Below, one piece after another: positions 23,101 to 35,100 of a DNA stretch of 64,000 nucleotides; the stretch's first letter is position 1; each line of letters begins with the position of its first letter. The stretch is from Chlamydomonas sphaeroides (lineage: Eukaryota; Chlorophyta; Chlorophyceae; Chlamydomonadales; Chlamydomonadaceae). The notes under the pieces were generated by a model that was given only the letters and a program-made list of their open reading frames with translations, did no database searches and was not told the origin of the DNA. The stretch lies in contig BDDC01000282.1 of NCBI GenBank assembly GCA_001662425.1, forward strand, positions 1 to 64,000. Reading direction: 5' to 3'. The translations under genes were made by a program, and so were the position numbers.

Positions 23101-26100
23101 GCCGCCGCCGCCGTGCTGCGGGTGAGGCGACACGATTGAGGCGCCGCCGTCGTCGCCGCCGTCGCCCGCTGCCGCCGCCCCGGCGGCGGCGCCCAGCAGG
23201 ACCGGCGGCAGCAGCGACACCAGCAGCGGCACCGCCCGCCGAGCCACGGGCGCGTCGTCCTCGCCGCCGCCGCCCTCGCTGCCGCCAGCCACCGACGGCG
23301 CCTCGGACAAGGCCCACTCCCCGCCGCCGCCGCCGCCGCCGGCCTGGCCCGTAAAGCTGCCGAAGCCCTCGCGAGGCCCGCCGCCGACCAGCGTCTGCGA
23401 GCCGCCGCCGCCGCCGCCGCCGCCGAGGGAGGCTCCGGAGCGCTCTCCCGCCGCCGCCAGCTCGTCCGGCTCGTCCGGCAGCAGTGGCGCCAAGTTCTTG
23501 CGGGTGAGGGCCATGCCGTTGCCCCTGAACTCGCCATCAAAGCCGTAGGGGTCCTCGGCATTGTCCTGGAGGGTAGGACGGCGAGTGTGGGTGGTGCATG
23601 GGTGACTAGTTGATGATGTGTTCGGGTGCGGTCATGCCATCAAAGCCCAATGGGTTTGGCAGCCCCCGCCCCCCAGCACCACGTCCTGCCGGCCCTGCCC
23701 CCCAGCACCCCGCGGCCAGATAAACAGCACCAACTTCTCCGTGCACTGCAGGCTTGAGACCCAGCTGCCCCACACGCCCCCTACACTGCACCGCCCTGCC
23801 GCAATACCCACCTCGGGCGCCAGGTTATGCGCCAGGAAGCGGCCGCTCCGGCTGACGCCCAGCCGCCGCCGGACCTCCTCGGCCTCGTCCTCCTCCGCGG
23901 CCAACGCCGCCTGCGCCTCCGCCGCCGCGGCCGCCTCCTCCTCCTGCCGCCGCCGGTCGCTGGTCAGCGCCATCAGCCGCGTCTGGTGGGCAGGGAGGGG
24001 GCGGGGGGGGGGGATGTACCAAGGAGTTAGAGTGCACGGATCGCATGCGAGGGGCGGGCAGGGCGGGCGGGACAGGCAGGGAGGGGGCGTGCAATGCACC
24101 CGGCGTTCAGGCGGCACAGCGACAAGGCGTTGGGCCCTCCTGGGCTGCTTCACCGCACATGGGAGCAGCTGCTTGTTGCAGCAGCCCCGCACCCCGCCTG
24201 GCCCGGACTCTTGACGCCAACGCGAGACCGTGTGGTCGGTGCACTCCCGCCCCTGCCCTCCCCTATCCCGTCCCTGCCCGCCGCCTACGACCTACCGTGA
24301 GCCCCGCCAGCTGCTCCGTGACGTACTCCGGCGCCGCGGCTGTCAGCAGGCGGGTGGCGAGGTCGCCCATCACGGGCGGGCCGCCTGGGGGCCGGGTCGG
24401 ACGGGGCAGCGCGAGGTGTGGCGCTCTAGGTGCCAAGGCCCAGAGCTAGGAGCAGAGGCATACGGCGGGCGATGGCGCGGCCCTCCGCCCAAGCCTGAAC
24501 GCTCAGGTTAGCCAGTGCTCATCACGCCACGTGGCCCGCTGGCCTGGCGCCACCTCGTGTCGTGCAGCGTAGTGCAGCCGGCTGGCCCTCAGCCCCTGCC
24601 CCTCCTGCCCCTCCCGCCCCCCCTGCCCCTCCTGCCCCTCCGGCCCCCCGCACCCTGCGACGGCGGGTGCGCCACGAAGCGCAGCACATGCGGCGACCAA
24701 GGGTTGCCGCTCAGCGCGAACGCAGACTTGCGGCTGGCCGCCACGCTGCCGCCGCCGGCACCGCCCGCTCGGCTGCCGCCGGCGGCGGAGCCGGCAGCGT
24801 CCCAGCGCGGCGTCACGGGCTGCAGCGGACGGCTGCGGCCGAAGGCGCTGGCGGCGCCCGCCGCTATGTTGACCGAGATGCCGATGCCGTACATGTTGGC
24901 GAAGCTGACCGACGGCGCCGCCACCCGGCTGCCGGCGGCCGAGGCAGCGGCGGCGGGCGGCCAGGCCAGCGCCGGCGACGGCGCCGAGCCGCGGAGCGCC
25001 GACCCGGGCCTCCGCTGGTCCCCATGCCGGACGCCGTGGCTGGCTGGAAGCGCCGAGCCTGGCCTGGCCCGGCCCAGGGAGGCAGACCGCGGCCGGTTGC
25101 CGGCGGCCGGGTTGCCGCTGGCGGGCCGCCGGGCGCTGCCGAGCCTGCGCGCGTTGGCGCCGCCGGCGGGAGCCTGGCTTGCGGCCTGGTCCGCGTCCGG
25201 GCGCTCGTGCCACAGGCTGTGGGCGCCCGCCGCCAGGGAGCGCGTGAGCACGCCGCGCATGAAGCGCCCGGCCGTGGCTTTGGCCTCCTCGCGGTCCTCG
25301 GCCGCCTGCAGCCGAGACACCTGCGGCAGCCGCCAGCAGGAGGCGCAGCCAGCGTCAAGGGTGCGTCGCACTTTGCAGTGGCCCCAGGCCCCGACGCTCG
25401 CCCCATGCCGTGTTGCCGGCCCTGGCCCATGTTCAGGCACTAACCCAAGGGGCTCACCATGTCTAGCCACCGCCGCTCCTCCGGGTCGGCAGTGAGGTTG
25501 GCCAGCAGGCTGGCGTCGTCCCCGGAGGCAGCCGCCAGCGCCGCCGCCGCCCCCTCGTCGCCGCCCGAGCCCCAGTCACCGGCAGCGCCGCCGGCGCCGC
25601 CGGCGCCCGGCGGCAGCGGCGCCGTGGCCTCGATCCCAGCCTTGGCCGCCGGATCCATCATCCACGTCAGGAACCGGATCCGGGCAGCGATGGCGTCGGC
25701 GTCGATGGCGCCGTCGCCGTCGGCGCCGTCGCCATCCGTGTCGCTGGCCAGGCCCGCACCGCCCATGCCGGCGGCGCCGGCGGTGAACGACATCCCAGGG
25801 CCGGGCATGCCGGCAGCGGCGCTGAATGACTTGCCGGCGCCGCCGCCAGGCATCCGGAGCATCGGCGCGACGCGCATTGACATTGCGGGCGCGGAGTCCA
25901 TGGCGGCCGGCGGCAGCGCCGTGGGCCAGGCGTACGACATCAGGGAGCGGCGGACAGGCTCTATGCCGCCGCCCGAGGTCGTGCCTCCGCCGCTGCCCGG
26001 CGTCGTGGCGTTGACGGTGGCGTGGAAATTGGCAAGCAGGGCGTCGGCGGCGGTGGAGCCGCGGGCCATGGCGTTCGCCACCGACGCCGCCGCCGCGGCG

Positions 26101-29100
26101 GCGGCGGGCGAGCGCGGCGTGCCGAAGCCGCGGCCACCACCGCCTAGCGCGCCGAGGGCGCCACCGGCGGGTGACATGGGCGTCATTGGGACCGCGAAGC
26201 CGACCGACGACGGCGCGCTGCCATCGACATCGCCGGCATCGGCGTCGCCGCCGCTGGCGGCCCTGGCCGCCGCCGCCAGCACCCCAAGCTGCTGCCGAGC
26301 CAGCGCCGCCGTCGCGCTCACGCGGCTGCTGCGCGGCGGCGGCATGCGGGCGCTCTGCGGGCGGTTGCCGGCCGCGGAGGACGGCCGCGCGGACGCGGGT
26401 CGCTGGGCGCCGCCGCCGCCAGCCCCGGCTGCCTTGCCGCCGCCCGTCTCCGCCTTCTCGCCTCCTCCTCCTCCTCCTCCTCCTGTGGACCGGATCTCGC
26501 CCATCACAGTCGCCGCCAGCCGCCTAAGGCTGGCCTCCTGGGCCTCCTGCAGGGCGGCGGCGGCAGGGGCCCAGCAGCCGAGGGGTCCGAGGCTTTAGAG
26601 GAGAGGGCAGCTCAGCGCAGTCCGGTCCCGTGCCTGCGCTTTGCGGCGCAGCGTTGGCCCCCAACGACGCAGCGCGGCTGCCCGCTCAGCAGCGGACCCG
26701 CTGACAACAAGGTGGCGCCCCGAGGGCCTGACCCTGGCTGCTCTCTGCCCTCGCCCTGTCGCCCAAAGCCCCCGCCAACCTTGGCGCTGCGCTCCGCCTC
26801 CATCATGGAGGCCAGCGCTGCGTACTTGAGCTTCAGCTCCGCCTGGACGCGTGCGCGTGAGCATGGGGCGTGGGTGAAGGTGTGGCAAGGTAGCGTCTCA
26901 AACCCGGGCATGTTGCAGGGCATCGGGTGCAGGAGGCAGGACCGGGCAAGCATCGCGCCGTGCTCAAGGGCTGCCGCGGCAGCTAGAGCGGGCTGGAGAG
27001 CTGTGCGCGATGCGGGGTGGGTCGCGAAGCGCAGAGGGCGAGGTGAGCCGGGCCCGGCCGCCAGGTCCGCTTCGCACGGCGGTCCAGCCCCCATTGGCGC
27101 GCCTTGGAGCAGCGCGGTGACTTGACGCGCTGCCGGAAACGACACATGCCGTGCCTCCCAGCCCTCGCGCTCAACCACCCACGTGCCTCAGCGGCCTGCT
27201 TCAAACGGCGTTACAGCCCCCAGCGCCGCACCTTGTACAGTGTGGTTGCGTTGCCGGGGTGGTAGTGGATGTTGGTGAGCACCGCCCGGGCCGCGGCGCT
27301 GCGGGCGGGGTCTGCGCTGCCGTGCACGCACGCCAGCAGCGTGTAGAGGCCGTGGCGGCAGATGCGGGTCTGCGGAGGCGGAGGCGGGAGGGGCGGCGGC
27401 GGCGAGGGCACGGGGGGGCGGCGTGGCGTGCAGTTAAGCAAGGGCGGCCGGCGTGGCGTGGGGGGCGTTGAGCAAGGGCGGCGGCAGAGGCGAGCCCGTG
27501 GCTGCCTATAACGCCTATGGCGCCTCCACGCATCCTGCCAGCCTGCAGCCCGAGCCGGCGACCAACACACGCCCCTGGCGTCGGCGACCGCCACTGCAGC
27601 GCCGCTGGTGCGGCGCAGCTGGGCATGCCGCAGCGGCGGGGCCCGGCACGTGCTGCCGTCCTCCTATAGCCGCTGCTCCCCCGCTCCACACATCCCCTCC
27701 TGGCACGGCCTCACCTGCGCCGGCTGGTACGCCGACAGGTTGAGCAGCGCCCACAGCGCCATCAGCCCCACGTCCGCGTCGCCGCTCTGGCGGGAGACCA
27801 CCAGAAGCTCCTCGTCTATGGCAACGCCGCCAGGCGCCGGGCCGCCGGACAGATCAGGCGTGCCGGACCGAGACGCCGATCCGGCCGCCGGACCGGCCAT
27901 TGCCGGGGACCCCGTCCGAGCAGACATGGCACCGGAGCGGGGCCCCGCGGCGCCTAGCGGCGGAGGGGACCGGCCAACGGAGCTGGCCGAGGCCCGTAGC
28001 TGCTGTGGCGAAGGCGCCGGCGAGGGCGAGGCGCCGCCGACGCGGGAGGCGTTGCGGGAGAGGGCGCCGCGCGGCGCGGCAGAGGCGGGGCGAGAGGCGG
28101 GCGAGGCGGTCCGAGGCGTGGGCTGCGGCGGTGTTGGGGGGCGCAGCGCGGCGAGGGACGCGGCCTGGCCCTGCGGCACAATGATGGGCAGGTCGTTGAT
28201 GGCCCGCAGGGGGCAGAGCAGCTCCTCCGGCTGCGCCGACGCGGGGATGCCTGGTGGGTCCGGCAGGACGGGAGGGAGGCACGGGGCCGGGTTGCGAATG
28301 CGCGCTGGCTGTGACACAGGCGGGGAGAGCGGGCAGCACAAACCATCCACCCGATCCACCAGCTGCTGGAGCCCTCCCTTGCTTGCATGCGTCCGTCCCT
28401 CCCGCCTCACCAGCTAGGCCTCCCTCACCCGCCCGCCCCCCACCATGCGCCCATCCCCTACTCACCCAGCGCCTCCCGCCGCGCCCGCACCGCCGCGAGC
28501 GCCCCGTTGTCCGCCCGCAGCACCGCCACCAGCCGCCGCACCGCCCGCGCGCCGTTGACCGCCGCCTTGCCCTCGCGCCCGCTGCCCGCCAGCCAGGCCA
28601 GCCCCCGCACCGCCGCCTCCAGCAGCGGCACGTCAACGCCGCGGGCGTCGGGGCCGGAGGGCGGCGGCTCGGTCCCGGTGGCCGAGGCGGTGGGGGCGGC
28701 GGTGGGGCTGCGGGGCAAAGGGGCGGCACGGACGGGGCGGAGGTTGGGTTGGGTTGGGTTGGGTTCATGGGCGCCCGTGCTGCACAGGCCTCAGGGGGCG
28801 CTCCCTCCCGCGCAGGGGGCTGCGGGCGAGGGCCGTGGGCTTGCCTGGCGGGCCAGCAGCCGCCCGCCGCCATGGCCCGCTCAGCCGCGGACACCAACAC
28901 CGCCGCCAGCGCGTCCAGGCCGCCCAGCGGCGGCAGCAGGTCGGGCGATCGGCTGGCGAGGGACAGCAGGTAGCAGCAGCACAGAGCCTGGAGGGGAGGG
29001 GAGGAGGCAGGTTGGGGAATGGGAGGGGCGGCTGGCGCTTTGGCGACACGGGGCGGCTGGGCGTGGGCACAGGCATGCAAGCCACGCCCTTCTCTCGCCC

Positions 29101-32100
29101 CTCCTGCCCCATCCCTTTGCTCCCTGGGCTTGGCCCAGCGCGCCACACGCGCCCACCCCGCCCCTGACACCGCCTCAGCCCTGCCCCATCCCCTCACACG
29201 CCCTCCCACGCCCACCTGCAACCACTGCGCGTCGCTCCTAGCGCTGGCCTGCTCGCGCCGCCCTACCACGCCGCGGCCTTGGCCAAGTTCTCCCACTAAC
29301 CCTGACACCACCTCAGCCCAACCCCAGCCCCTCCCACGTCCTCCTCCCGCGCCCACCTGCAGCTCGCTGTCCGCCGCCCCGCTGCCGTCGCGCAGCGCAG
29401 CCAGCGCCAGCACCCCCGCCCCGCGCTGCACCAGCGCCGCCGCCACCGCCGGGTGCGCGGAGCTGAGGCTCCACACGCACCGCGCCACCAGCCGCCGCAT
29501 CGCCGCCAGCCCGGCGGACGCCGCCGCCGCGGCGCCGTTGTCGCCGCCGCCGCCGCCGCCGCCGGACGTGCGCATCATGGCTACGTCAAGCGGCGGCATG
29601 CCGGCAGAGATGTGGGTGGTAAAGTGGAATGGGTCGGCCTCCTCGGCAGCGGCGGCTGCCGCCGCCGCCGCGGCTGCGGAGGCCGCGACGGCGCTGGCGG
29701 CGGCGGCGGCGGCGGGGNNNNNNNNNNNNNNNNNNNNNNNNNNNNNNNNNNNNNNNNNNNNNNNNNNNNNNNNNNNNNNNNNNNNNNNNNNNNNNNNNNN
29801 NNNNNNNNNNNNNNNNNNNNNNNNNNNNNNNNNNNNNNNNNNNNNNNNNNNNNNNNNNNNNNNNNNNNNNNNNNNNNNNNNNNNNNNNNNNNNNNNNNNN
29901 NNNNNNNNNNNNNNNNNNNNNNNNNNNNNNNNNNNNNNNNNNNNNNNNNNNNNNNNNNNNNNNNNNNNNNNNNNNNNNNNNNNNNNNNNNNNNNNNNNNN
30001 NNNNNNNNNNNNNNNNNNNNNNNNNNNNNNNNNNNNNNNNNNNNNNNNNNNGCGCCGTCTCCACCAGCAACGCCAGACCCTCCAGCGCCGCGTCAGACAG
30101 CTGCAAGGGCGTGTCGGCCGCGAACCGGACCGTCCACCTGCGGCAGCGAAGCGCAGTTCACGGCGGCAGAGCTTCGGGGCGCCGCTCCCAGCCCCAGCTC
30201 CCAGCTCCCAGCTTCCAGCCCGCTCCGCCCAGGCCTACGACCCCACGGTCCCTCCCCCGACCTACGCCCCGCTGCAGAGCCCAGCCTGGCCGAACCGCCC
30301 GAGCGCCTGTCCCAGCCAGCCAAATGCAACCGGAGCCCAGCCTGACCGCATCGCCCGGACACCTGTCCCGGCCAGCCAAATGCGACCCGCCCGATGCGAC
30401 CCGCCCACCAGCTGCACGGCCCCGCCGTGTACAGTCCGTCCGCGTCCTGGATCATGTTGACGGGGTTGACCTTGTCCACCACCGCCTGCCGCAGCAGCAG
30501 CCAGGAGGCCATGGCCAGGAAGCGGCCCGAGCGCAGCGCCGAGCCCAGCCCGTGCTGCGCCTGCAGCCCGCCCACAGCCGCCGCCGCCGCCGCGCCGTGC
30601 GTGTGCGGCGGCGGCGGCGTGGGGGCCGTGTGGGGTGGCGCCGGCGCAGCCGCGCCGGCGGCGCCCGCGGCGGCGGAGCCGCCGCCGGGGTCGGCGAGGG
30701 AGATGCGCGGGTGGTGGGACTGGCTGGGGCGGCGCAGCTTGGACAGCACGCCACGCAGTAGGCCGTCGAGCACCTCGACCCACACCTCGGGAGTCAGCGT
30801 CACGCCGGACTCAGCCGGCGCCGCCACCGGCGCCGGCGCGATGGTCACTCGGTGCCCGCCGCCGCCGCCGGCGGCGGCTTCGCCGGGGGCCTTGGCGTCG
30901 GCGTCGGGCATGAGGTGGGGCTTGCGCGGCGGCAGCGGCTGCACGCCCTCCACCATGCCGCGGCGGTTGGTGACGTGGCGCGCGAGCGCGTACAGCGCGG
31001 CGGAGAGGTACGGCGCGCTGGGCCCGTGCCCGGCTGTCGTACGCATGTACGACACCACGGCCGCCAGCTGCGACGGCGCCAGGGCGGCCTCGGTGCAGGC
31101 CAGGTGCAGCAGCGCCGCAGAGGTGGCCTGGGTTGTGGGGGGGGGCAGGTGGGTGTTTGGCAAGGTGGTGTGTTGCCTTTGCTTTGCATCCAGCAGACCA
31201 CGGAGGGTTAGTCAGGGGCAGGACGGCGGAATGCGGGGGGCTCGGATGGTCGAGGGAGGTGTGGCCTTGGCTATGTCGATGTTTGGAACAAACATGTCCC
31301 TGCTCCCTGCCCCAAGCCGCGGCCTCTGCCGGCCCGCAGCGACCTGGGTCCTACCTACCACCGTCGCCCCTGCGACCTGCCACTCGCCGGCCCTTAGCCG
31401 CCCTCCACCCACCACCCCCCGCGCTTCCCTGAGCCCACTGCGGCTCGAGGGCGTCAGCAACCCCGCTCACTACCCCCTGCATTGCACACCTCGCCGCCAC
31501 CCACCCACCTGCGTCACCACACTGGTCGCGACGTCAATGTGTGGCGCCGCCGGCCCACCCTCGCGCCGCTCGCTACCGCCGCTGCCACCCGTTACGCTGC
31601 CCGCGGCGCTGGCCGCCGAGCCCGGCGCCGGCAAGCCGCCGACGCCCTCGCTCGGCCTGCGAAACGTCGACGCCACGGACCCCGCCCGCCCCGACGCTGC
31701 GCGCGACGTAGCGCCGACGCCGCCGAAACGAAGGCTGCTGGCGGCGGCGGCGCCGCCCGCACTGGCCATGCTGTGGCTGCTGCTGGCGGTGGCGGCCGCG
31801 ACGGCGGCAGAGTAGCGGGCCGCCGTCGCCGCCAGCAGCACCTCCAGCACGCCGCTCCCCAGCATGAGCTCCCGGAAGGGGCCCTGGAACAGCGCCGCCG
31901 CAGCGGCCGCCGACGCCAGCGCCTCCGGCGACGGCGCGCCGGGCGCGGCGGCGGCGGCGTCAGCGTCCGCCGCCGCCGCGTTGGCGGACACCGAGGTGCC
32001 CGCCTCCCAGCCGCGCTGCACCTGCGCCGACGCGGCGGCGGCGGCGTCCACGGCGCCGGGCTGCAGCGTGGCAGCCATGGCCTGCGGGAGGCGGGTGACG

Positions 32101-35100
32101 GCAGCGGTCGCGTGTCGTTTGGACGCGGCCTGGGCTTGCTTGGCGTCGCGGGCGCGCGGCGCGGCCTCACTGCTGGCCCGCTCGCGAAAAGACCACGCAA
32201 GGCGGCAGCCCCCTCCCGAACGCCAACTCCCCAGGCCCCCAGCGTCCCAGCCCGCAGCCCCACCTGCAGCAGCCCCGCGGCCATGACGTGGCAGTGCCCC
32301 AGCTGGCACTCCAGGCTGGCGGGCAGCGGCTGCGGCAGCCGCAGCACCGCGCCCGCCACCGCGCCCGCCGCGGCGCTGGGCGCGTACGGCAGCAGCGCCA
32401 GCGCGGCGCCGGCGCAGCGCACGCTGGTGTCTGCGGCCGCCTGCAGGCCGTCCTCGGAGGCAGCCAGCGAGCGCAGCGTGGCGCGCATCTCGGCCTGCGG
32501 CGGAGGCGGTGGTGGAGTGTGGGCGTGGTGGAGTGTGAGGGTGGTGGAGTGTAAGGGTGGTGGAGTGTGGGGGTGGCAAGTGCGTTGTGCATGGCGCAGG
32601 TTGCTGGCGGGAGCCGGTGAGTGCACCTCGGCCTGTGTGCATGAGTCGGGTCGGGGCGGCGGCGACCGGCGCCGCGAGGCCAGGGCGGGTGGCTGTGTTC
32701 ATTTTGGGGTTCAAGCAACACGTTGTGTGTAATGTATCCCGGCGGTGGGGTGCGCCAGGCGGGGCCAGGCAGCTGGCAGCAGCCGGGGATTGGGGTGTGC
32801 AGTGTTGGGATGGTGAGCGCGCTGGCTACGGCCCGCAAGGCGGCGGGCGACAGCTGGAGAGCGCGGTGCGTGTGCGCCCCATCCCGTCCCACCTCCTCCA
32901 GGTGCGGGTGCGGGTGCAGGTGCGGGTGCGGGTGCGGGTGCGGGTGCGGGTGCGGGTGCGGGTGCGGGTGCGGGTGCGGCAGCCCCACCTCGATGGCCTT
33001 GATGCGCTCGCGCTTCTCAGCCCGCTTGGCCTCTTCCTCCTCCTCAAAGAAGAAGCGCCCGGGCTGCCGCCGGGCCGCCTCCAGCTCGTCCATCAGTGTT
33101 TGCAGCTGCGGGCCCCGGGGCAGAGGGCGGGCAGGAAAGGGGGTGTCGGGGTGTATCGCCAGAACAGATTGCCTTGGGAGCTGGGAGCGGACAGAAGAAA
33201 GGGATACGGAAAGTGGCTTTGGAATGTGAAGGGCAAGGCTTGAGAGAGTTTCTTTGCTCGAGAGCGGCAGCCGTCTATCCTTGTTTGGGAGCATAAGCCA
33301 TGTGCAGCTGTGAGCTGCGAGCACAGGAGCGCAGGGGCGCCCGAGCCGGCCGTGACTCCGTATGCCCGCACCTCGTCTTCCGCCATCTCCTTCTGAAGAT
33401 GCAGGCGCCGCAGGGCCGCGTGCCTGCAAATGCCGGAAGCACACACAAGGGCCCTCAGATGCCCCACGCAGGAGGGCCTCAGCGCCTGATGCCCAGCACA
33501 CGGTGTGCTCCTCACAACGCAGCCCATCAGGGCCCCGCGACGCCACGAGTTTTCCCCACGGTTTTGCGCACCTAGCGAGCAGCGACGCAAACTCCTGCCG
33601 TACAAGCCGTGTGTGCCCGTACACCCCGGACAGCGCTCCCAGCAGCGCCTGCAGCGCGCCCAGGAGGTGGCAATGCGGCGGCGGCCCGTCGGCGCCGTCA
33701 GCGCCGTCGGCGCCGTCGGCGACGGGAGTGCCGGCGTAGGCCGAGGTGGCGGCGGCGGAGCGCGCCGCCGCCGAGCGATTCGCCATGGAGCGGGCGCCTA
33801 CGGACTTCGCTGCGGTGGAGCGGGCTGCGACGGAGCGACCTGCGGTGGAGCGGCCAGCCACAGAACGACCAGCAACGGAGCGGCCGTCAGCGCCGTCGGC
33901 ATGGTCCTCTTCGTCGGCGCCGTCGGCGCCGTCGGCGTCCAGGTCGTCCGGGTCAAGCACCGACAGCGCTCCGTCGCCGTAGACGCTGCTGACGGCGCCG
34001 CCGGTGCGGCGGCCGTCGGCGGCGGCGGCGCTGGCGGGGTCTAGCAGCTCGTCCACCTCTGTCGGCACCAGCTTGGCGGCGGTGAGTGCCAGAGACGCCA
34101 TGAGGCCGAGCGCCGCCGTCGTCACTGCCGTCGACGCCGCGTCCGCAGCCACGAGCTCTGCGGCGCCCGCGGCCACGGCACCCGCCTCCGCGGCGGCCGC
34201 CGCGGCCGCGGCGGCAGCCGCAGCAGCGTTGGGCCGACCGCCGCCGGACGGCGACTGCATCACTGAGGCCCCGCCGCCGCCGCCGCTGGCTCTCGCCGTC
34301 ACCGACGGCGCCGAGCGGCCCATCGCCGCCACACTGCCGACTCGTCCTGCGAACACCGCAGAAGACTCCTCGCCGTCCAGGCTTGAGCCCGCATTGCTGA
34401 TGCGGGTCGCAGAGACGGCCGCCGCCGCCGCCGCAGCCACGGCTGCGGCGGCCTCGGCCTCCGCTGCTGCTGCCGCTGCGGCGGCGGCTGCGGCGGCACG
34501 CAGCTCCACTGCGCGGTGCTCCGCCGCCACCAGCGCCCACAGCGCCGTCGCCGCCATCTCCACCACGTACGGCAGCGGATGCGGCGCGAAGCAGCCACGC
34601 AGGCCCGAGTGCGGCGGCCCGGCCTCTGGCTCCGGCTCCGGTTCTTGCTCCGCCACCGCGCCGCCGCCCGACCCAGCCTCCGAGGTTGCGCCGGCGCGGC
34701 TGCCGGCTCCGTAGCGGCTGACGCCCTCAGTCACGTGCGTCCGCTCGGTCCCAAACGACGCCCGGGACATATGGCTTGCGGACCGACGCACGCCGTCGGG
34801 CTCACCTGCGTCGCCCGCGTCGCCGGCGACGCTGTCGGCCGTGGCGCGGGCGGCGCGGCTCGATAGCTTGGGGTCTGGCGACGGCGCTGCGCTGTCATCG
34901 TGGCGGCTGCGGCTGCTGGCCTGGTGGCGGTAGGCCCTGGCGGCGACGCCGCCAACCTGCCGTACACCGTCGCCGTACCGCACGAGCAGATCCTCCACCA
35001 CGGGCTGCAGCGCCGCCATCAGCGCCCCCGCAACCTTGCCCGCAGCCTCCATGACCGGGTCCTTCTTGGGAGGCGGCGGCCCCGCCGGCGCCGGCGGCAG

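Noticed and set aside
28744..28768. (TTGGG)n considered as interstitial telomeric repeat
   Set aside because: Chlamydomonadalean telomeres are TTTTAGGG-type; this is a plain pentanucleotide in an intron.
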